DNA of 64,000 nt. It comes from Ophiosphaerella korrae (Eukaryota > Ascomycota > Dothideomycetes > Pleosporales > Phaeosphaeriaceae). Of this stretch, positions 56,897 through 64,000 are shown in pieces. Made by a program: the position numbers and the translations under genes. The notes under the pieces are model-generated. The model did not search any database, had not been told where the DNA came from, and saw only the letters and a list, made by a program, of their open reading frames with translations. The stretch spans positions 62,001 through 126,000 of the forward strand of contig JALNQF010000054.1 in the NCBI GenBank assembly GCA_028456385.1, written 5' to 3'. The number at the start of each line of letters is the position of its first letter. Position 1 is the stretch's first letter.

Positions 56897-57185
56897 AGCC
56901 GTACTATTTTTATTTATTTATTTATTTATTTTTTTGTGGCTTGATTTGCAGCAACGATTGTCAGGCGTATATGAATAACCAAAGCGGGTTGATAGACTTT
57001 TCCCCATTAGCAGATTGCATTGTAGTATTGCACGAGCGCAGCGCCGTGCGTCCGTTGAGGATACCCAACACTTTGCACCACCAAGTTTGCTTCAAAGGCT
57101 GCATTTGCTTTGAGGGGAGGAGTGTTGGTAGGGGGAAATCCGGTTTTGGCTAGATGTTGCAAAAATCGGCTGGGCTTTGAAATAT

Positions 57186-57227
<42 letters not shown>

Positions 57228-57460
57228 AATGTTGTGGGTTCCGTGTTTCCTTCTGTGGTGGTGGTGGTGGTGGTAAAAGTGAGGGATGGAAAGGGGAAAT
57301 AGCAGTATTGGGGCGCTTCGGTTGATTGGTCGAGAGGATATCAATTAGATGGTTCGTAAAGACGAACACTTTTGGCTGTGGATTTCATATATGGCTCTTC
57401 ATTTTTGTCATACTGGTACAAGTTGTTGGTCAAGAAAGGGGCGCTGCGCTCGTTGCTGGT
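56897..57460. other. intergenic region with microsatellites
   Basis: Contains a TTTA repeat (56911-56930), a (GT)n run (57188-57226) and a (GGT)n run (about 57256-57274). No gene was recognised. Confidence 0.6.
57188..57226. repeat. (GT)n microsatellite
   Basis: A 39-nt perfect GT dinucleotide run. Confidence 0.95.
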
Positions 57461-57828
57461 AGCTTACTTGAGCGATCCTAATGTATGTGGTACTCGACAT
57501 ACTTTGGTTCGGGGCCCTGTATCGTTTTCCCTATGATTATACCTATGAAATGAAAAGTTCCATGTAGGGTACATTGCTGTCGGACTTGCAATGGTGACGC
57601 CGTTCTCGCTACTTGATAAACTGTGAATAACCAAAAGCTGACGTAAATCTTCAAACCGCACTATTTTATCTCCAACTTCGACTTCAGAGGAGCAAAACCT
57701 ATATAATGACGTTGGGATAGGCCGGACTAGGTCAGGGCAATTGAAGAAGTTTGCTTGGTGTACCATTCTTTTCTGAGCGGCCAGGAGATTGCAAATCTGT
57801 ATATGAGTAAGCAGGATATCTTGTCTCT

Positions 57829-59715
57829 CTAATAGGAGAGGAAGAGCGCTTTCCGTATTGTTTTTTGGGCATTTTTGCGGCAAAATTTGATCCAAGACAC
57901 AAACTTAGTTTGATCTAACTCTGGCAAAGCAGTTCTCAATTCAATGCCGAGTGGTTTGAAAAGGATGTCTGGGAATCGCACTTTAATGACATCAGGACGG
58001 GGTCTTGAATGCTGCATGGCCATTGGGTTCTAGGATGCGCAATTTAGTATGACAGTAAGATTTGCAAGGTGGGTGTCTCTGTCTGAAGGCTCACGGTCCC
58101 ACGTTGCCTGTCGAAAACGTATGCACTTGGTCACAGTACCAACATGCACCCCACGAACTGTGAGGACAAGTTTAGTATCGTCAAAGTTAAGTTTATTTCT
58201 TTGAAAATCGGTAGGATATCGATTATCTAAGGTCAGGAATATGGGTCTACCGCTGATGTCAATTTCCTGTATTCCCAAAAGACCTTTCCCCTAGTCATGT
58301 GACTGATTGGCGCTCCAGTCTGGAACCCAGGATGGCTGTCCAGGGAAGTGTCTGGCAGCAGCGAGGAGGAGGAGGTGCATTGACTGTGTCATTTGGCCAA
58401 GGTGTAGCGAGAGGATCCGGTATAAATCTCCTGTGTCGGCTTGATAGTCGGGCTTTGGTAGGTCGGTTACTTTGGCTTGTTCTAACACAGCCCAAACTCC
58501 GTATGCCTTGTCCTTTTGTACCGTTGCTAAGCGGGCATAAAGCCCAGTTAACAAGCCATGGCTGTAATTTTGTTTTACTTCAACTGGGTTCGTCCCAATC
58601 CATAGCCGATTGTATATTGTCCACCCAAAAGGGGCCCAAACAAACACGACGACGAAAATAAGAGCGGTTAAACTAGCATAATTTGACGTCATTACCAGGT
58701 AGGCGATCGCAGCCCAACTCATGAAGTAGGCCAAGATTAGCGACGCAATGTGAAAACCAAGAACTAATCTGGACGCTATGATGGTCTCCGACAAGAAGGC
58801 CAAGTAGTCCAGCAAGGTGCTACTTGGAGACTGCAGATAAGAAGATTGACTCCGAGTCTGTAGTTGATCTCTTGCCAGAGCTATAGCTGGCCAAGGTTCT
58901 ATTGTATCTTTCGAGGGGGAACATATACAGGTATTCACAAAAAGTATACTCCGCGCAAATATATACCACTGGTTGTGTCTGTCTCTACACCCAACAATCG
59001 GATTGGTGGAAAGTAAAATCTCCTGGAAAGTCCATAGTCGTCGAACCCATTCTCGTGATAGAAGTTCGTCGAGGTCTTCACCGGTGACGTATCTCTTTAC
59101 AAATCGCATCCTCCGATTGTATTGCTTCGTTTTGTAGCCAAAGAGGCGACATAGTTTGTACCACCATCGAGGTAGTATCTGAGCAGAGTTTGGCCGATCG
59201 TTACTCCAATTTTTGCATCCTTCAATTAACTATTGGTATTGCCAAGGGCTAGACATAGTTTCAGCAGGGAGGATGATACGTTTACTAGTCAGCGGAACTG
59301 GATGCCGTGTCTGACTCCACTTTACGAATTCAATGGGCAAGGCAGCCGCCAAGGGACGGGATATGATGTTATCTTTTTTCGTGCCTTCAAAGTACTCTGG
59401 GAGATAAGCTGTTTACATCCATGACATGGCTCTATCTGTTCCGGCAGTGCCATCCCCAAGCCAAATAAAGACCAAACTTGCGTCCGAGTTTATTTTGCCC
59501 ATTAACGGAATTTGTCGTTCCTTTTCCTCTGTACCTTGTTGATTGATACAAATTGCGTCCACCTAGATCGAGAGTCGTCCGAATTTCCTTCTCAGGTGCC
59601 TTAGTGCGGAATGACAATTTGCTGTGACATTGATCTGAACACCATCACATGATATATGATGTGGCGTGGGTGCAAAGACGCCCCAAACATACGACAGTGC
59701 CGTAAAACCTGGATT
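57829..59715 (-). pseudogene. HET-domain gene with six in-frame stops, truncated at the N-terminus
   Basis: HET proteins of filamentous ascomycetes trigger incompatibility cell death or act in immunity. The minus-strand frame from about 59711 to 57829 is continuous, with no indel in about 1,880 nt. HET domain blocks are GFTALSYVWG, NVTANCHSALRHLRRK, VDAICINQQGTEEKERQIPL, ASLVFIWLGDG, RMRFVKRYVTGEDLDELL and EWVRRLWTFQEILLS. Two membrane-like segments follow (IASLILAYFMSWAAIAYLVM, LTALIFVVVFVWAPFGW), then LATVQKDKAYGVWAVLEQA, PSWVPDWSAN and a variable C-terminus. Stops are TAG 59563-59565 (family Trp in LWVDAICINQ), TAA 59413-59415, TAG 59230-59232, TAG 58291-58293, TAG 58030-58032 and TAG 57829-57831 (the last could be the natural end). 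The N-terminal 30-60 residues expected before ALSYVWG are missing. Some stops could lie in unrecognised introns. Confidence 0.85.
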
Positions 59716-60525
59716 TCAATGCTTTTTCTTTATTATGAATCAAAAGCTATGATGTACAAGACGTATTAGAACTTTTTTTCCACTCACGTGACCTTTCAAA
59801 GCCTGATATCCCATGCGCTGTTGGATTCAACCTTCGGTCAATGAGCCAATCAATCCGCCACGTAGGTAGAATCCAACAGCGCATGGGATAGTACCGTTTG
59901 AACTCGGCGCTTGATTTTCAGAGTATGGCTGAATTCGATGCTGACCGGTGTGATGTGGTAGCTTGAATGAGTGTAATATTGTGGAGTACCTGGTCCTTAA
60001 CAAGCATGGGTAAATGAAATGAGCATAGAGGAGACGATCAGCCGAGTTGGTGCCAGCCGAAATGAAAGCCACGTGCGTGCCGCGTGAACGAATGTGTCGC
60101 CTCACTCAGGATGGTTGTCAAAACTGGCATGATTTGGCATGTGGTCGAGCAAAGGCCAGCGTCAGGTTAGACCCCGCAAACACGTCTGCGACACTGCGTG
60201 GCCAGCAGATGTTGTGTCATCGTTGCGGAGGTTTTCAGACTCAGGAACCAATCAGAGGGCAAACTTGCCGATACCCTGCGGCGGTGCCCAGCAAGGGCGG
60301 GAGTGATCCAGACGGGCAAGGCGTGCACTGGCCGCGTCGACGCGACTCAAGCTCCAGGGAACTTATTCGGGAGACACGACCACCACCGACCGCATCCATC
60401 ACCACATCACGCCCGGGACCCGTCAGCCGCCATAGTCTCCATTACTAGGCGCACTCTCTCTTCCTGTCCCACTGGAAGCGAGATATCACATGTCTCCGCC
60501 CCGACATCACCACTAAACAATCAAC
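59716..60525. other. intergenic region with a perfect inverted repeat
   Basis: Divergent region between the HET relic and the dynein gene. It holds the 23-bp inverted repeat at 59807-59890 and the dynein promoter; no gene was recognised. Confidence 0.5.
59807..59890. repeat. 23-bp perfect inverted repeat with a 38-bp spacer
   Basis: Arms 59807-59829 and 59868-59890 are exact reverse complements (core CCCATGCGCTGTTGGATTC). The repeat lies about 95 bp beyond the truncated HET gene start. Confidence 0.9.
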
Positions 60526-63500
60526 ATGGAGGGACCGCTGGCCCCAGGGGCGGCCAACGGCACTATACGCACGCCCAGTCCCACACCACCCGCAATCGAC
60601 GCCAACGTAATCATCGAGCACCTGGAAAAGGTCCTCGAGGTCAATCTGGGCGCCACCAGAGACGACCTAAATACCCCTGGCAGCCTGTTCTCAACCGCAC
60701 GGAAAGACGATACGCTGCAGCGATGCCTGCGCTTTGCTTCAGAGGGACAGTCGACCCTTTACGTGGTCAAGAGTAGAGCCACCGAGCCTCACATAGACGG
60801 AATAGACGGGCCAAATGGTACATGCACTCCAGCCAAATCCAGACGACTGTACTGACAAACCGCAGGCGTCGCCGAGCACTTCACCTACACCATCTCCTCC
60901 GAACTCGCGGCTCCTCCCACCTGCGCGGCGTTTGTTGTCATTTCGAAGCGACCGATACCCTTAGACCCTGCGATACCCCTTAGCGCCCAAGTTCACATTT
61001 CCACTCTTCCCGGTTTTATATTTTCTAATAATGCGTCCTCGCAAGATGGCACGCCCTATGAATTTCTTCAATCCTTGATGCAATCTACGGTTGAGCCGTA
61101 CTTTGATGTCTACACCAAGAGCCAGCGTACCTCGGCCGGAACCTACAACAAGGGTGACAATGATGCTAGAACGGGCATTTCTGCGGCCAAGAAGAAGATG
61201 GCCGAGCTGGCGTTGAGCTTTGGACACTTGCAGCAGAATGCTGAGATTCCAGAGCTGCTTCTGCCGCTGCATCCGCTTATACAGAATGCGCTCGACGAAG
61301 CTGAGAAGGATGGCTCGAAACCATCCCCCGAGCACATTCCACCTACGATTCTGCATGACAGCAGCTTCCTCAACGGACTCCAGGCTACAGTCAATGGCTG
61401 GATTAAGTCGATACAAACCATTACTAAGACTACGCGCGATGTTTCGAAAGGGCAGGCAATGCAGGAAATCAACTTTTGGCTGTCGATGGAGAGCCGCCTG
61501 CAGGACATTGAGAGACAGCTTGGCAGCCCTGGTGTCAGACTAACTCTGGAGGTGCTGAAAAATGCGAAGCGTTTCCAGGCCACAGTTAGTTTTAGCGCGG
61601 ATACTGGGCTGAAGGAAAGCACAGATTTGGTCCAGAAGTACAATCAGCTGATGCGCGAGTTTCCGCTCGACCAGCTCCTCTCCGCTACATCTTTACAAGC
61701 TGTCCAGGAGGCCATCAACGCAATATTCGGCCACATGAACAAGAAGCTGCGCATTTGCCCGTACCCTGTTCGACGAGCTCTGCCACTAGTCGAAGCCATA
61801 TCTGGCGACCTCGATGAGAAACTCCACAAATTGCTTCATGGCAAGACACTGATGCACATGGACTATCCCGAGTTTCAGGCTATCATGGCCGTGGCAGAGA
61901 GCATCTGGCGAACATGGGAGGAGAACGTCAAGGAGTTCACCAATGTTGCGCGTGAAGTGACGAGGCGGAGAAACGAGAAGTTCATCCCAATCAAGATTGC
62001 AGCTCGCCACAAAGAGACCGAGGAGCGCATCCGATACATCACGACCTTCCGCAAGAATCACGAGCAGCTACAGCGAACCATTGTCAATGTTCTAGGCTCG
62101 CAGTCGTCCATGTCCGATACCTCGGTGAAGGAAGCAGTCATCGTCGAGGAGATTGGTGATGTGGACGCAGTCAAGGAAGTCAAGGAGGCTTACGACGTCC
62201 TCAAAGATGTCGATGTCCTCGATGTCTCGCCTGAAGGCACTCGTCTTTTCGAACAGGCCGAGCAGAAGTACAATGAGCGCACTTCTCGTGTGGAAAACTC
62301 GATCATTGCTAGGCTCAGGGATCGTCTCGGTACCGCTAAGACCGCTAGTGAGATGTTCCGCGTCTTCTCCAAGTTCAATCCACTGTTTGTGCGACCGAAG
62401 ATTCGGGGTGCTATCTCAGAGTATCAGTCCCAGCTGATTGAGAATGTCAAGCAGGACATTTCGGCGCTGCATGAGCGCTTCAAGCGGCAATATGGAAACT
62501 CAGAGGCGCATGCTATGGCGCAGCTTCGCGATTTTCCTCCCGTATCTGGTGCCGTTATCTGGGCTCGCCAGATCGAAACGCAACTTGAGAACTACATGGG
62601 CAAAGTCGAAGATATTCTGGGCAAGGACTGGGCGCTTCATTCGGAGGGTCAGAAGTTGCAGGCTGAGAGCAGCATGTTCAAGAAGAAGCTTGATACACGC
62701 CCTATCTTTGAATCATGGCTGCAAGAGGTTGCGCGCAGGAAACTCTCGATATCGGGACGTCTCTTCCTCGTCAGCAAGAACCGTGCTGCAGGCAACATTC
62801 TGGAACTCAATGTCAACTTCGATGGCCAGGTTATTGCTCTCTTCAAGGAGGTCCGGAACTTGACATGGCGCGGCTACCAGGTTCCTCACGGTATCAACAA
62901 CATTTCGAAGGAGGCCAAGCGTGTCTATCCCTATGCCGTCAGCCTCATGGAGAGTGTGCGCACTTATACCCAGACTGTGCGTTCAATCTCTGAGATGGCT
63001 GGAGTAGCGCTTCTGCTCAACAACTACGTCAACGATGTCCAGGCCCTTGTTGGCAAGGGTGTGCCTCTCAAGTGGGAATCCTTCGTACACGCCTATGACT
63101 TGCATGTCCGCCAATCTGGGTTTCCAGCCGGAGCGGGCAGTGTTCGAAGTGAGAGCAAGCATGTCCAGTTTGTTCGCGACTTCGCCTCCACCACATCCCT
63201 CTTGCAAACTAAGGTTGCTGGGCTCGTAGCCATCAATGGGACGATTGAGAAGGCACTGAAGGAGCTGGAGACTTGCCCATACAACAAGGATGCTTTCCAA
63301 CGTAACCTGGAGACCATTCAGAAGCAAATCGATCAGCTCAACCTGGAGAACTACGCCAACCTTACATCATGGGTCGTTGAGATGAATGCACGGATCGAGG
63401 CAATCTTGCTCGTGCGTCTCAAACGAGCTATTTCTTTGTGGATAGAAGTTTTCAACAACATTGATGACGAGGATGAGACGCGTCGACCCGTTAGCCAACC

Positions 63501-64000
63501 TGCCCCAACTGAGCTGTCTGAGGTAAAACCGACACTTTCTCGTTTGACACTAGAGATTACCATGCGCAATCAGGTCATCTACCTTAGCCCACCGGTTGAA
63601 TACGCACGAGCGAGTTGGCTTGAACAGCTGCAGCAATGGCTTGCTATCATCTGCACGCTCCAGAGAATCAAAGCATCGCGATACGAAATACGACTAGAAG
63701 CCAACGATGACGCTTCGCTGAACCAATTCTCTGACCTACCAAGCCGTTGCACAGACTCGTTAGTGGAAGTGTACGGAGCGGTTGAAGGCAAGCTCAGAGA
63801 CATTGCGTCTTATGTTGATGAGTGGTTGCAATTTCAGTCGCTATGGGATCTGCAGTCTGACTATGTCTACGAGATTCTGGGTGAAGATTTGTCCAGATGG
63901 CTTCAATTGCTTCAAGAGATTCGAAAGACTCGTGCTACATTCGACAACTCTGATATCAGTCGCCGCTTCGGTTATGTCACTGTTGACTACGACCAGGTTC
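60526..64000 (+). CDS. DYN1: cytoplasmic dynein heavy chain, N-terminal part (runs off the window)
   Basis: The motor subunit of cytoplasmic dynein, needed for nuclear migration and vesicle transport in hyphae (nudA in Aspergillus). Exon 1 is 60526-60817; the 48-nt intron (60818-60865, GTACAT...CGCAG) joins NG-VAEHF; exon 2 is open to the window end, so 1,142 codons are visible of an expected 4,300 or so. The sequence is the tail region (DHC_N1): [100 protein letters not shown] and [20 protein letters not shown] are typical of cytoplasmic dynein. The AAA motor lies beyond the edge. The start follows AACATG and gives the usual N-terminus (MEGPLAPGA). Confidence 0.95.

Overview
The window looks like a nuclear contig from a filamentous ascomycete (Pezizomycotina), most likely a Dothideomycete of the Pleosporales type. 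The sequence shows many short GT-AG introns (45-161 nt, several with a CTAAC/CTGAC branch point), GC-rich housekeeping genes, AT-richer decayed islands, a highly reducing polyketide synthase relic, a HET-domain relic, a degraded Tc1/mariner element, and C-to-T decay that often turns CpA into TpA, as RIP does. The order-level placement is inference; no search was possible.

Layout. (1) 0.27-9.75 kb is a dead secondary-metabolite locus: an FSH1/LovG-type serine hydrolase relic followed on the same strand by a highly reducing PKS relic whose domains are still collinear (KS-AT-DH-CMeT-ER-KR-ACP). The reversed C-terminal half of an SNF2-type helicase gene sits between AT and DH. (2) 10.8-28.8 kb is mostly ordinary genes: a SulP anion transporter, two long fungal proteins of unknown function, the p24 cargo receptor Emp24, a SANT-domain protein, a GH13 alpha-glucosidase whose frame is broken only by stop codons, and a secreted FAD oxidoreductase. 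(3) 29-46.7 kb is mixed: a tail-anchored acidic protein, two SDR oxidoreductases, a fungal transcription-factor-like protein, a small charged protein, an intact ankyrin gene, relics of a GH16 glucanase and an ankyrin gene, and a Tc1/mariner element with 40-bp inverted ends. (4) 47.5-56.9 kb is a compact housekeeping block: a Dpb3-like histone-fold subunit, Poa1 macro-domain phosphatase, the Rieske protein of complex III, Bcp1, GMP synthase and a CLC chloride channel/antiporter. (5) 57.5-59.7 kb holds a HET-domain gene broken by stop codons, followed by the 5' third of the cytoplasmic dynein heavy chain, which runs off the right edge.

No operon-like logic applies. Informative arrangements are the divergent BCP1/GUA1 pair sharing a 198-bp promoter with a T27 tract, the convergent DPB3-like/POA1 pair 76 bp apart, and the divergent transcription-factor/SDR pair at 41 kb. 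The most unusual signal is the decay style: the GH13 and HET genes keep one continuous reading frame (no indels over about 1.8 kb each) yet carry five and six in-frame stops, nine of eleven being TAG, several exactly where tryptophan (TGG) is conserved. RIP-like CpA-to-TpA mutation is the simplest explanation. UAG-to-UGG RNA editing, known from other fungi, is a testable alternative.
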